From Pseudobacter sp. (lineage in GTDB: Bacteria; Bacteroidota; Bacteroidia; Chitinophagales; Chitinophagaceae): DNA of 64,000 bases. Below, piece after piece: positions 34,177-42,553 of this stretch. The notes below the pieces were generated by a model that was given only the letters and a program-made list of their open reading frames with translations, was not told the origin of the DNA and made no database searches. The translations under genes and the position numbers were made by a program. Every line of letters starts with the position of its first letter. Position 1 is the stretch's first letter. The stretch is from the NCBI GenBank assembly GCA_017849455.1, contig JAFIGX010000024.1, positions 496,001 to 560,000 of the forward strand, in the 5' to 3' direction.

Positions 34177-34304
34177 AAGTTTTTGGCTTGATCTCCACTC
34201 GATTCTTCTATTCCAAATACAGAAATTCCTTGCTCATATTACCTCAAAAAACCAGTACGGCGTCTCTAATTCTACGGAATCGTTTCCGGGCAGGCAGTAT
34301 GAAT

Positions 34305-34413
34305 GGTTGATAAGTTGACAGGTTGATAAGTTGATAAGGGGCACTCCGAGGTACGTATATCCCCCTTGTCAACTTATCAACCTGTTAACCTGTCAACTTA
34401 TCAACCTGTCAAC
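34305..34413. repeat. TTGAyAAG-family inverted repeat, copy 2
   Basis: The left arm 34305-34341 (GGTTGATAAGTTGACAGG and on) pairs with the longer right arm at 34361-34413. It adjoins the stop codon of the phosphoesterase gene and probably ends that transcript. Confidence 0.6.
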
Positions 34414-35244
34414 TCAAACAGTGTGATTATTCACCGTTTGGTCTGAAGCGGGATTTACCTGGTAGGTGAGGATGCTGCCGTTCTTCAAAACTTCCACGAT
34501 GCGGTAGCCACGGTAAGGGGTACCCCAGTTGCCGCCGATATGTGAATCGAAGAAATAATGTTTCCCGTTCTTCTCTTTCAGATTGTCCTGGTCATGGTCG
34601 TGGCCATGGAATATGGCACGGAGGTTGGCCTGTTTGCTGAACATGTCTACCAGCTCTGGACAATCGATGGCATTGTCTGTCCATTTAACGGGAGTGATAT
34701 GCATGAACACGAACAGGTGTTTTTTGGATGCGTACTGTTCCAGTTTTTGTTTGGTCCAGGTGAGATCAGGGCAGATATAAGTGCCTTTTTCATCAGCAGT
34801 ATCGAGGATGAGGAAGGCCGTGTCCTTCTGTTCGAAATCATGATGCAGGGGAATATTCCAGGTTTGAAGCCAGGTGGCGGCATTGACCTTATCGTGATTG
34901 CCGTGGGTAACATAGTATGGCATGGAGAGTGCGTCCCATTGCTTCTTGACAGGCAGGAGGAAATCCGGATTATCATGGAAGAGATCGCCATTGATCACGG
35001 AAAATTGAAGCCCGCGTCCTTCCTTTTCTTTGTTGAGCCAGCTCACCATTTCAGCATGGGTAGATTCGAATGGGGTATTGGGCTGGCCGAAATGACCGTC
35101 GGAGGCCAGTGCGAAGCGAAGCAATACTTTTTTCCTGTCTGGTAAGGAGAAACTTCCTGCTGCAAAGGATTGTAAGGCATTACCGGCGCCAATAACGACG
35201 ATCGATCTGAGCGTGAGCTCCAGGAAGTCCCTGCGTGAAAGCAT
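34414..35244 (-). CDS. Calcineurin-like metallophosphoesterase, Tat-exported
   Basis: The 276-residue protein starts with a twin-arginine signal (SRRDFLELTL, then a hydrophobic stretch to about residue 29). All metallophosphoesterase metal motifs are present in order: D49-x-H51, N85-G-D87, G-N116-H117-D118, H182 and H213-G-H215-D. It should be a periplasmic dinuclear-metal enzyme that cleaves a phosphomonoester or phosphodiester; the substrate cannot be inferred. It is a single gene followed by a TTGAyAAG-family inverted repeat. Confidence 0.93.
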   Translation of the reverse strand: MLSRRDFLELTLRSIVVIGAGNALQSFAAGSFSLPDRKKVLLRFALASDGHFGQPNTPFESTHAEMVSWLNKEKEGRGLQFSVINGDLFHDNPDFLLPVKKQWDALSMPYYVTHGNHDKVNAATWLQTWNIPLHHDFEQKDTAFLILDTADEKGTYICPDLTWTKQKLEQYASKKHLFVFMHITPVKWTDNAIDCPELVDMFSKQANLRAIFHGHDHDQDNLKEKNGKHYFFDSHIGGNWGTPYRGYRIVEVLKNGSILTYQVNPASDQTVNNHTV

Positions 35245-35331
35245 GCTTTTGGATTTGGGGATGAAGATACAAAAGCAGTATTAACTCCGGGTTTATGGAA
35301 TGAAGGTTTTTTTAGGAAAAGAAGGCCGCTA

Positions 35332-35646
35332 CTAAAATGCCGGCCGGTGTTTCCAGAACACGCGAACGGATTTGATATCGACCTTCTTCCTGGCTTGCGC
35401 CAGGTCATAATTTTCCTGTGCGTTGAGCCAGAACTGAGGCGTGGTGTTGAAGGCCCTGGCCAATTTCCAAGCCATTTCCGGGGTAATGCTCTGTTTGCCA
35501 TTGATGATGGCCGACAGGGTTTTCCTGGTGGTATTGAGGCCCCTGGCAATTTCCTCCACGGTAAAGGCCTTACCTGTTTCTGCGCGAAGCGCCTCGATGG
35601 TTTCGCGGATCAGTTCGCCCGGATGGGCGGGATTGTACATAGGCAT
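35332..35646 (-). CDS. higA: HigA-family antitoxin
   Basis: The 104-residue protein matches HigA antitoxins: MYNPAHPGELIRETIEAL at the start, an XRE-type helix-turn-helix (about 26-80: VEEIARGLNTTRKTLSAIINGK), and the typical PEMAWKLARAFNTTPQFWLNAQENYDL. It binds and silences the HigB toxin and represses the operon. The start at 35646 is favoured by a strong GAGGAG ribosome-binding site 8 bp upstream, which is unusual in Bacteroidota and may mark horizontal transfer. HigB is encoded 16 bp upstream, the reversed toxin-first order normal for higBA. Confidence 0.93.
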   Translation of the reverse strand: MPMYNPAHPGELIRETIEALRAETGKAFTVEEIARGLNTTRKTLSAIINGKQSITPEMAWKLARAFNTTPQFWLNAQENYDLAQARKKVDIKSVRVFWKHRPAF

Positions 35647-35662
35647 AATGTTGCTCCTCTTT

Positions 35663-35941
35663 TTAATGGTAATCTAAATAATCGACATCATGAACATTTT
35701 CCCTGGCAAACCGGAAGATGATGCGGAAATTCTTGTCCACTTTGATAGACCAGTATTCCTGGAGATCACCGGTTAGCTGGTGCAGGCCATAGCCCGGAAC
35801 ATTGAGATCGCCCGGTAGAACGGCCGCATCCAGGCGGGTAAGGATCATTCTTATTTTGCCAAGATGTTGGGGTTGAAGCTTCGAACCATTGCCCTCTTCA
35901 TAAAAAAACCTAAGCCCCTTGTGCTGAAAACTCACAATCAT
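35663..35941 (-). CDS. higB: HigB/RelE-family toxin
   Basis: The 92-residue protein fits HigB toxins, ribosome-dependent mRNA endonucleases with a RelE fold. The start MIVSFQHKGLRFFYEEG, the middle MILTRLDAAVLPGDLNVPGYGLHQLTGDL and the ending WSIKVDKNFRIIFRFA...VDYLDYH are all family-typical. The consensus promoter upstream implies a very short leader. The HigA gene lies 16 bp downstream. Confidence 0.93.
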   Translation of the reverse strand: MIVSFQHKGLRFFYEEGNGSKLQPQHLGKIRMILTRLDAAVLPGDLNVPGYGLHQLTGDLQEYWSIKVDKNFRIIFRFARENVHDVDYLDYH

Positions 35942-35946
35942 ATAAA

Positions 35947-35986
35947 TTGTATTACAAATGTAACTAGATACGTGTCAGGTTCCAAA
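35947..35986 (-). promoter_or_regulatory. higBA promoter with overlapping palindrome
   Basis: On the minus strand TTTG (35986-35983), a 20-bp spacer and TACATTTG (35962-35955) match the Bacteroidota consensus fully. The palindrome TTGTATTACAA (35947-35957) overlaps the -7 box and the expected start of transcription, a natural place for HigA autorepression. Confidence 0.6.
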
Positions 35987-36241
35987 TTTTTCTTTAAATA
36001 ACCCGGCCCTATTTCGAAAGCCCTTGTTGAAGGGATGAAAGGGATGCCTGAATTATAACGTATTCATTGCTGTTGATGAAGCAGGATAAAATGTTGCGCG
36101 TAAGATGTTCGCTCCGTTCATTGACTGTGGTCTGTTGCGAATGGGAAAGACCGGAGCGGTGTGAGAAGGGCACAAATATAAGCGTTCATCCAATATTTTA
36201 AAATAAATATATCCACCGGCAATTGACATTCCTATCGTTGA

Positions 36242-36272
36242 TTTGGCTGTTTCGCCAGAATTGATAATTTCA
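36242..36272 (+). promoter_or_regulatory. Promoter of the Jet/SMC operon
   Basis: TTTG at 36242-36245, a 19-bp spacer, and TAATTTCA at 36265-36272 agree with TTTG-N19-TAnnTTTG except for the last two bases. The jetA start codon is 24 bp downstream. Confidence 0.55.
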
Positions 36273-36295
36273 ACCCCTTAATCGAGGTTTTTGTA

Positions 36296-37762
36296 ATGCA
36301 GCATTCCACTATTTCAGAGCTGTTGATGTCGTCGCCCGCTGTTCAACTGGTCCGTATGCGCAATGCGCACTGGGTATTGCCTTTTCTATACCAGACTTTC
36401 AAATCGGATAATATTTTCTCCATCCCCGAACCACAGCTTGTCGCCCTGTTGGCCGAAGAGTTGCGCAACCACGCAGAAGGCACCGAAGACCTGGAAGAAG
36501 CCAGGATCGAGTTCGGGGAAGATGAAGAGAGCAGGGCCCGGAAATATTTACTGAACTGGGTTCAGAAAAGAGTGTTGCAGGATTTTCCCGACGCCGAAGC
36601 AATGACCCATTACCAGTTGAGTACCCATACGGAGAAAGTTTTCCAATGGCTGCAAAGCCTGGAGAAAAGACAGTTCGTAGGCACCGAAAGCCGCTTTCGC
36701 TTCCTGTTCCAAACCCTGCGGGAAATGGTGGAGTATACGCAGGATAATTCCGTAGCCAGGCTGGAAGAGCTGAAGAACAAAAGGACCGAGATCGATAAAG
36801 AGATCAAAAAACTGGAGATGGGCCACCGGCCGGAGATCTATAGCAATGCCCAGGTGCAGGAAAGACTGGATTGGTTCACCCGCCTTGCCCATGAATTGCT
36901 CAGCGATTTCAGGGAAGTGGAAGATAATTTCAAACAGATCCACCGTTCGATCGTGGAACAACATACGAAGGCCGAAGCCAATAAAGGCGCCATCGTCGGC
37001 TTTGCATTCGGCGCTTACGACGAATTGCGCAAGAGCGACCAGGGCAAAAGTTTTTATGCTTTCTGGGATTTCCTGATCTCGCGGAGCGGACAGGATGAAT
37101 GGCGCCAATTGACCGAACGCCTGCTCGATCTGCTCGATGACCGTAATATCGAAACCAACAGGCCCCTCATTCAAAATATCAAATCCCTGCTCCTGCAACA
37201 AGGGCGGAATGTGTACGACGCCAATGATAAGATGGCGGAAAAGCTCAGTCGCATCATTACCGAGAAAGAGATCGCGCGGCATCGCCGCCTCCGTCAGCAG
37301 ATCGGCGCTGTCAAAGACCTGGTATTTCAACTGATGGACCAGGAACAAGTGCCCTGCGGCCTCCCGGTGTCGGCCCCGGCCACTATCCGCATGATCATGG
37401 AGCGCAGGCTGAACCTTGCTCCCAAACAAGGCCCCGCCATTGCGAAACAACCTTCCAATGCAGAAGAGAAAGTCGCCGACACCGAAAGATTCAACAGGCT
37501 GCTGCAAACATCACAGGTCGATAAGAAGAAATTGTGGGCAAATGTAGAGGAAGTGCTGAAACAACGGCCAACAGCCACTTTGCGGGAGATCATCGATAGC
37601 ACCGGACTGGAACATGGCGTGGGAGAAGTAGTGGCTTATTTCAGTTTCCTGAAAGAAAAAGCGGCCCGTGTGCAGGCCATGCCCGAGATCACCGAACTGG
37701 TCCCGTTGAATAAAGAGAAAACAAGATTCGTTGAGATACCGTACCTGTTATTCAGCCGGTAA
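36296..37762 (+). CDS. jetA: DUF3375 protein, JetA/MksF-like kleisin-type subunit
   Basis: The 488-residue protein matches the DUF3375 family, the JetA subunit of Wadjet and MksF of bacterial condensins. Typical parts are the N-terminal helical domain (ISELLMSSPAVQLVRMRNAHWVLPFLYQTFK), a long coiled-coil stretch with LEELKNKRTEIDKEIKKLE (about 155-180), and a helical C-terminal winged-helix region. It should bridge the heads of the SMC partner. It is the first gene of a three-gene operon; jetB follows after 12 bp. The order kleisin, small KITE-type protein, SMC matches jetA-jetB-jetC. Confidence 0.87.
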   Translation: MQHSTISELLMSSPAVQLVRMRNAHWVLPFLYQTFKSDNIFSIPEPQLVALLAEELRNHAEGTEDLEEARIEFGEDEESRARKYLLNWVQKRVLQDFPDAEAMTHYQLSTHTEKVFQWLQSLEKRQFVGTESRFRFLFQTLREMVEYTQDNSVARLEELKNKRTEIDKEIKKLEMGHRPEIYSNAQVQERLDWFTRLAHELLSDFREVEDNFKQIHRSIVEQHTKAEANKGAIVGFAFGAYDELRKSDQGKSFYAFWDFLISRSGQDEWRQLTERLLDLLDDRNIETNRPLIQNIKSLLLQQGRNVYDANDKMAEKLSRIITEKEIARHRRLRQQIGAVKDLVFQLMDQEQVPCGLPVSAPATIRMIMERRLNLAPKQGPAIAKQPSNAEEKVADTERFNRLLQTSQVDKKKLWANVEEVLKQRPTATLREIIDSTGLEHGVGEVVAYFSFLKEKAARVQAMPEITELVPLNKEKTRFVEIPYLLFSR

Positions 37763-37774
37763 ATAAAAAATAAT

Positions 37775-38353
37775 ATGCTACCATATACCAATGTTTTTAT
37801 CAAACTGTTGAAAGGGCCGGTGGAATATTTCGAGAAGTCGGCCTGGGAACAGCTATTGCAACACCAGGCCGAGCTTACACAGTTCCTTCAGCAACTGGGG
37901 CTCATCCTGGTATTGGAGAAAGAAGATGGCTATGCCTATCTCGAACAGATGCGGATCGATGAAGAAGACAATACCGCAGGCTGGGTCCGCAGGACTTCCA
38001 TCAATTATGAAGAAAGCGTTTTGCTGGTACTGCTGCGCGACATGATGGCTGAGTTCGAAGTAGGAGAGGTGACCAGCCGCGAGCTGGTGAAAAAACGCCG
38101 TGAGATCAAAGAGTATGTGGAGCTCTTTTTCAGGGAGAATGCCAGTCGCGTAAAGTTCATCCGCGACCTCGACCGACTGATCGACAAAGTGGAGGAACTC
38201 GGCTTTCTCGATAAAATGGAAGACCACGAGATCCCGGATGAACAGAAATTCAGGATCAGGAAGATCATTAAGGCCAGGGTCGACAATGAAGCACTGGAAT
38301 ATTTCAAACAACAACTGACAGAACATGCAGCTAACCGTATTCAGCACGGATGA
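37775..38353 (+). CDS. jetB: DUF4194 protein, JetB/MksE-like subunit
   Basis: The 192-residue protein matches DUF4194, the JetB/MksE winged-helix (KITE-like) subunit. Recognisable segments are NYEESVLLVLLRDMMAEFEVGE, a basic stretch KKRREIKEYVELFF and FIRDLDRLIDKVEELGFLDKME near the end. It binds the JetA kleisin and controls the SMC ATPase. Its last 29 bp overlap the start of jetC, so the two are coupled in translation. Confidence 0.87.
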   Translation: MLPYTNVFIKLLKGPVEYFEKSAWEQLLQHQAELTQFLQQLGLILVLEKEDGYAYLEQMRIDEEDNTAGWVRRTSINYEESVLLVLLRDMMAEFEVGEVTSRELVKKRREIKEYVELFFRENASRVKFIRDLDRLIDKVEELGFLDKMEDHEIPDEQKFRIRKIIKARVDNEALEYFKQQLTEHAANRIQHG

Positions 38354-41300
38354 TCGTAAGTCGGGTTTTCGATTGCAATACATGGAGATCTACAACTGGG
38401 GCACATTCGATGAACATGTGTGGAAGATCAGTCCGGGTGGTGAAACGTCCCTGCTCACCGGCGCTAACGGCAGTGGTAAAACGACCTTCGTGGATGCCCT
38501 GCTCACCCTGATCGTGCCTGAGAAAAAATACAGGTTCTATAACCAGTCGTCCGGCTCTGAAAAAAAAGGCGACCGCACGGAGGAATCCTACCTGCTGGGA
38601 GGCTATGGCACCGTTTCTACCGAAAGTGGACAGGGCGCCAAAACCCTTTACCTGCGTGAAAACAAAGAAAGCGCTTACAGCATACTGCTGGCCCATTTTG
38701 CCAATGAGGCCGAGCAACTCGTCACGCTCCTGCAGGTGCGGTATTTCAGCGGGAATGAGATGAAACGCATTTTCGCCGTGGCGCATAAGGCCCTGCATAT
38801 CGAAGATGATTTCAAACCCTTCGATTTCGAAGGTAAATGGCGCCGCCGGATCGACCAGCAATACAATAAAGGAAGCCGCAAGCAGGTAGAATGGTTCGAC
38901 AGCGCCAGCCGCTATGCTCAGCGACTGGTAGAAGTACTGGGCATGCAGAGCATCCAGGCATTGGGCCTCTTCAACCAAACAGTAGGCATCAAAGTATTGG
39001 GCGAGCTCAACAGCTTTATCCGCATGCACATGCTGGAGCCGCGTAATATGGAAGAACAATTCCAGGACCTTAAAAAACACCTGGCCACCCTGCTCGATGC
39101 GCAGCGCAATATTGAAAAAGTGGAAGAGCAGGTCAGGCTGCTGAAACCACTGCAAAAAAGTTATACCATATATAAGGAGCAGGCAGCCTTGTTGCAGTTG
39201 GCGAAGCAGGAACAGGAAGTATCGAAGGGATGGAATATCTATACCCGCTATACCCTGCTCGATGCAGCCGTATTGCAGGGAAAGAAAGAAGCACAGGTTT
39301 TGCAGCAGGAGCTCGTTGCTGCCAGGAACGAGATCAATCGCATGTTGGAAGAAGAGCGGCAATTGCAGAACCAGCTCGATAAGAACAAAGCCGGTCAGCG
39401 GCTGCTGCAACTGGATAAGGAACAGGAAGACCTGCAGCAGCAATTGAAAGCAACGGAATCGGCACTGGCCCAGTTCTCGGAATGGTGCCAGTCGATCCAT
39501 ATCGAAGAACCGCCAACCACCGAGGTGGCATACACACGGATCAGGAAAGAAGCGGACCGGGTCGACAAGAAGATCAAGACCGAGATCCGCAATAACGAAG
39601 AAGAAAAATGGGAGGCGCAGGACCTGCTGAACCGATCGAAGGAAGAAAAGGAGCGGGTAGAAACGGAGTTCAATATTTCACAGCAGAGCCGTCATAATAT
39701 CCCCGGCTACCTGGTGAACCTGCGCTTGGAGATCTGTCAGGCGTTGAAACTCGATACCGCCGAGCTTCCCTTTGCCGGTGAACTGATGCAGTTGAAGGCT
39801 GCGGAAATGGAATGGCAGCCTGCCCTCGAGAAACTGTTGAGGAACTTTTCCCTGCGCCTGCTGGTACCGCATAAGCATTACAAAAAAGTGAACCGCTATG
39901 TGAACCAGACCAATCTTCGTGCACGCCTCGTGTATGAGCATGTGCATGAAGCAGCATTGCCCAAACATGCGGAAGAAAATACGGTATATCACAAACTGGA
40001 ATTCCATCCTGACCATCCCCTCAGCGGATGGGTTGCACAGCAGGTGGTCCTGTATATGGATTACAGTTGTGTGGAGGATGAAAAGGAACTGGAACGGTAC
40101 GATAAGGCCATCACCCTATTCGGCCTGATCAAAAACAGATCGCGCCATGAAAAGGACGACCGCACGGAACGCAGCGATGCAGGCCGCTATGTGATGGGCT
40201 GGAACAATGATCAGAAAAGGGAAGCATTGCAAAACCGCCGCCTGCAATTACTGGCTGCCATCGAGCAGGCAGAGGAAGCGTTGCAAAGGGCCGACGGCAA
40301 AAGCAAGCGGCTGCAAAAACAGGTCTACTCCATCACCCGCATCGCGGAACATAGCGGCTTTCACCTGGTAGATACCGCTTCCATGCAAAGGGCAATCCGG
40401 AAGCTCGAAGAGCAGGCCGCTGCGCTCAAAGGCAGCAGCGATCAGCTTAAAGCCCTTACCAAACAACTGGAAGGCATCCAGCGTCAGAAAACAAAACTGG
40501 AATCATCGCGCGATGAACTGGTGGGCCGGTTGAAAGTAGATGAAACAAGGGTACAGGAAATGGAAGGGCAGCAACAACAGTTGCAACCTCTTTTACAGCA
40601 GCTTACTGCTTCCGATAAGGAGCAACTGTTGCAATTCCAGCAGCAGCATAGCCAATTACTGGCAGCCGTCGACCTGAAGAATATCGATGAAAAATACCAG
40701 CAACTAAAGGAAAAGACAGAAACAGCCATCCGTCAATATGAAGAAGCCGTGAACAGGGAAGGCCGTGAGCTCGACAAGACCATCCATCGTATCAAGAACC
40801 CGCCTATGGAGATCCTGCAACGGTTCACGGACTGGGCAGCCGATGTGCAGCCATTGGCTAACGACAGGGAATATGCGAATGAATATCTCGACTGGCTCGA
40901 TAAGATTGAAACGGAAAACCTGCCCAAATACAAAAAGGATTTCGAACGCTACCTGCACGACACGATGGTATACAAGATGGGAGAGCTGAATGAAGAACTG
41001 GAAAACTGGGAGCAAAAGATCAGGAACAGCATCAACACCCTTAACCAGTCGCTGGGCGGTATCAATTTCAACCGGCTGCCCGATACCTATATCCAACTGG
41101 GCATCAAACCGGTGACCGATACCACGGTGAAGGAGTTCAGGAATAAATTATGGGCTGCACTTCCACAGTCGGCCAACTGGCAGCAAAGCAGTTTTGAAGA
41201 TAAAGCACAGCATTTCCGCAAGCAGGTGCAACCGCTAATCAGCAGCCTGGATGAAAGCGAAACCTATCGCGCCCGCGTGCTCGATGTGCGCAACTGGTTC

Positions 41301-41720
41301 GAATTTTGGGCCGATGAAAAATTCCGGCAAACGGATGAATTGAAGAAAACTTATCGGCAGATGGGACAGCTTTCAGGTGGAGAAAAAGCACAGCTCACCT
41401 ATACGATCCTTTGCAGCGCCATCGCCTACCAGTTCGGCATTACCCGCGAAGGGCGCAATGCGAGAAGCCTGCGGTTCATTGCCGTGGATGAAAGCTTCAG
41501 CAACCAGGACGAAGAGAAAGCCACTTACCTGATGGAGCTTTGCAAGCAACTGCATTTGCAATTGCTGGTAGTGACCCCCAGCGATAAGATCCAGATCGTG
41601 GAAGATTTTATTGCGCATGTACACCTGGTGCAGCGGGTGAATAACCGGCATAGCGTTCTCTATAATATGACGAAAAAGGAGATGAAAGAGAAGCGTCGGA
41701 AAATGTCGGCTGTTGAATGA
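38325..41720 (+). CDS. jetC: SMC-like ATPase, JetC/MksB-type
   Basis: The 1131-residue ATPase has an N-terminal head with Walker A GANGSGKT (46-53), long coiled coils (about 250-460 and 620-860) either side of a globular hinge-like centre, and a C-terminal head with the ABC signature LSGGEKAQL (S1017) and Walker B FIAVDESFS. Length and order of parts fit JetC/MksB. In Wadjet the complex extrudes DNA loops and JetD cuts small circular plasmids; no JetD/MksG (DUF3322-DUF2220) gene adjoins on either side, so this operon may act as a chromosome-folding condensin or recruit a nuclease encoded elsewhere. Confidence 0.92.
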   Translation: MQLTVFSTDDRKSGFRLQYMEIYNWGTFDEHVWKISPGGETSLLTGANGSGKTTFVDALLTLIVPEKKYRFYNQSSGSEKKGDRTEESYLLGGYGTVSTESGQGAKTLYLRENKESAYSILLAHFANEAEQLVTLLQVRYFSGNEMKRIFAVAHKALHIEDDFKPFDFEGKWRRRIDQQYNKGSRKQVEWFDSASRYAQRLVEVLGMQSIQALGLFNQTVGIKVLGELNSFIRMHMLEPRNMEEQFQDLKKHLATLLDAQRNIEKVEEQVRLLKPLQKSYTIYKEQAALLQLAKQEQEVSKGWNIYTRYTLLDAAVLQGKKEAQVLQQELVAARNEINRMLEEERQLQNQLDKNKAGQRLLQLDKEQEDLQQQLKATESALAQFSEWCQSIHIEEPPTTEVAYTRIRKEADRVDKKIKTEIRNNEEEKWEAQDLLNRSKEEKERVETEFNISQQSRHNIPGYLVNLRLEICQALKLDTAELPFAGELMQLKAAEMEWQPALEKLLRNFSLRLLVPHKHYKKVNRYVNQTNLRARLVYEHVHEAALPKHAEENTVYHKLEFHPDHPLSGWVAQQVVLYMDYSCVEDEKELERYDKAITLFGLIKNRSRHEKDDRTERSDAGRYVMGWNNDQKREALQNRRLQLLAAIEQAEEALQRADGKSKRLQKQVYSITRIAEHSGFHLVDTASMQRAIRKLEEQAAALKGSSDQLKALTKQLEGIQRQKTKLESSRDELVGRLKVDETRVQEMEGQQQQLQPLLQQLTASDKEQLLQFQQQHSQLLAAVDLKNIDEKYQQLKEKTETAIRQYEEAVNREGRELDKTIHRIKNPPMEILQRFTDWAADVQPLANDREYANEYLDWLDKIETENLPKYKKDFERYLHDTMVYKMGELNEELENWEQKIRNSINTLNQSLGGINFNRLPDTYIQLGIKPVTDTTVKEFRNKLWAALPQSANWQQSSFEDKAQHFRKQVQPLISSLDESETYRARVLDVRNWFEFWADEKFRQTDELKKTYRQMGQLSGGEKAQLTYTILCSAIAYQFGITREGRNARSLRFIAVDESFSNQDEEKATYLMELCKQLHLQLLVVTPSDKIQIVEDFIAHVHLVQRVNNRHSVLYNMTKKEMKEKRRKMSAVE

Positions 41721-41855
41721 TCCCGGATATTGCAATTGTCCGGGCCCGCATAGCCGGTGCATCGTAACCGGACAAGATAGGTTGGTTAACCTGTTTTGAT
41801 TCAACCTGTATTCGCTGGTCCAAATTTTGTATTTTACCGGATAAATCTCAACTCC

Positions 41856-42491
41856 ATGCATCGCATATTACTTTTATTGGTCCCATTTTTTTCAGCGTTT
41901 ACTGGTTTCAGTCAGCAAACTACCCTCAACGGACAGTCTTATGAGGTGCATAACCGGCGGATCAGTGCCGGGGCCGATGCCGCAAGCCTTCTTCTCGATG
42001 AAAGGGATGGGCCGGGCATTGCATGGATCGGTGGAAGGGCCTTTCGGTATGGGGTCATCGAACTCGATGTCAGGGGATGCGATAAACTCCAGGGGAGTTT
42101 TGTTGGAATGGCTTTTCATGGCACCAATGATTCAACTTATGAAGCGATCTACTTCCGGCCATTCAATTTCAACTCATCTGATCCGGTGAGAAAGTCGCAT
42201 TCCGTTCAGTATATCTCCAACCCAAAACATGACTGGCCTTTATTGCGATCCGATTTTCCCAACAAATATGAACAGGCTGTTTTACCGCCCCCGGACCCTA
42301 ACAAATGGTTCCATGTAAGGATCGAAGTGACAGTAAAGGAGATCGCTGTTTTCGTAAACGGAAATTCCAAACCTTCATTGAGGGTCGAACCGCTGGAGCC
42401 TCCTGTGGGCAATAAGATCGGTTACTGGGTTGGGAATGGATCAGCAGGCGACTGGAAGAATATCAGGATCACAGAATCGGGCAAAAAATAA
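41856..42491 (+). CDS. Secreted jelly-roll (concanavalin-like) domain protein
   Basis: I chose the ATG at 41856, which gives a signal peptide (MHRILLLLVPFFSAF, then TGFSQQ) and 211 residues. The body is a beta jelly roll of the concanavalin/DUF1080 type, with FRYGVIELDVRG, GSFVGMAFHGTND, WFHVRIEVTVKEIAVFVNG and GNKIGYWVGNGSAGDWKNIRI. Such domains often bind or process glycans or disaccharides, but no catalytic residues can be named. It is a single gene, converging with the nitronate monooxygenase gene. Confidence 0.8.
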   Translation: MHRILLLLVPFFSAFTGFSQQTTLNGQSYEVHNRRISAGADAASLLLDERDGPGIAWIGGRAFRYGVIELDVRGCDKLQGSFVGMAFHGTNDSTYEAIYFRPFNFNSSDPVRKSHSVQYISNPKHDWPLLRSDFPNKYEQAVLPPPDPNKWFHVRIEVTVKEIAVFVNGNSKPSLRVEPLEPPVGNKIGYWVGNGSAGDWKNIRITESGKK

Positions 42492-42553
42492 ATGACCATC
42501 ATAAATGCCCTCATTTTCTCCGGAAAACCGGTACCAGGTCATCACGAATTGAC

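Larger units (their letters stand above)
34068..34413. promoter_or_regulatory. Intergenic region with glycan-operon promoter and repeat
   Basis: These 346 bp hold the leader, operator and promoter of the leftward GH88/GH105-type operon (34133-34176) and, further right, the inverted repeat that follows the phosphoesterase gene (34305-34413). I see no gene between them. Confidence 0.6.
35942..36295. other. Divergent region between higBA and the Jet operon
   Basis: This 354-bp gap holds the higBA promoter at its left end and the jetA promoter at its right end. Between them I see only a 7-bp inverted repeat, CGCTCCG at 36110-36116 with CGGAGCG at 36152-36158, and no gene. Confidence 0.5.

Noticed and set aside
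36548..37507. Long antisense frames opposite the jetA and jetC genes
   Set aside because: They are shadows of strongly coding Glu/Gln-rich genes on the plus strand and lack any domain.
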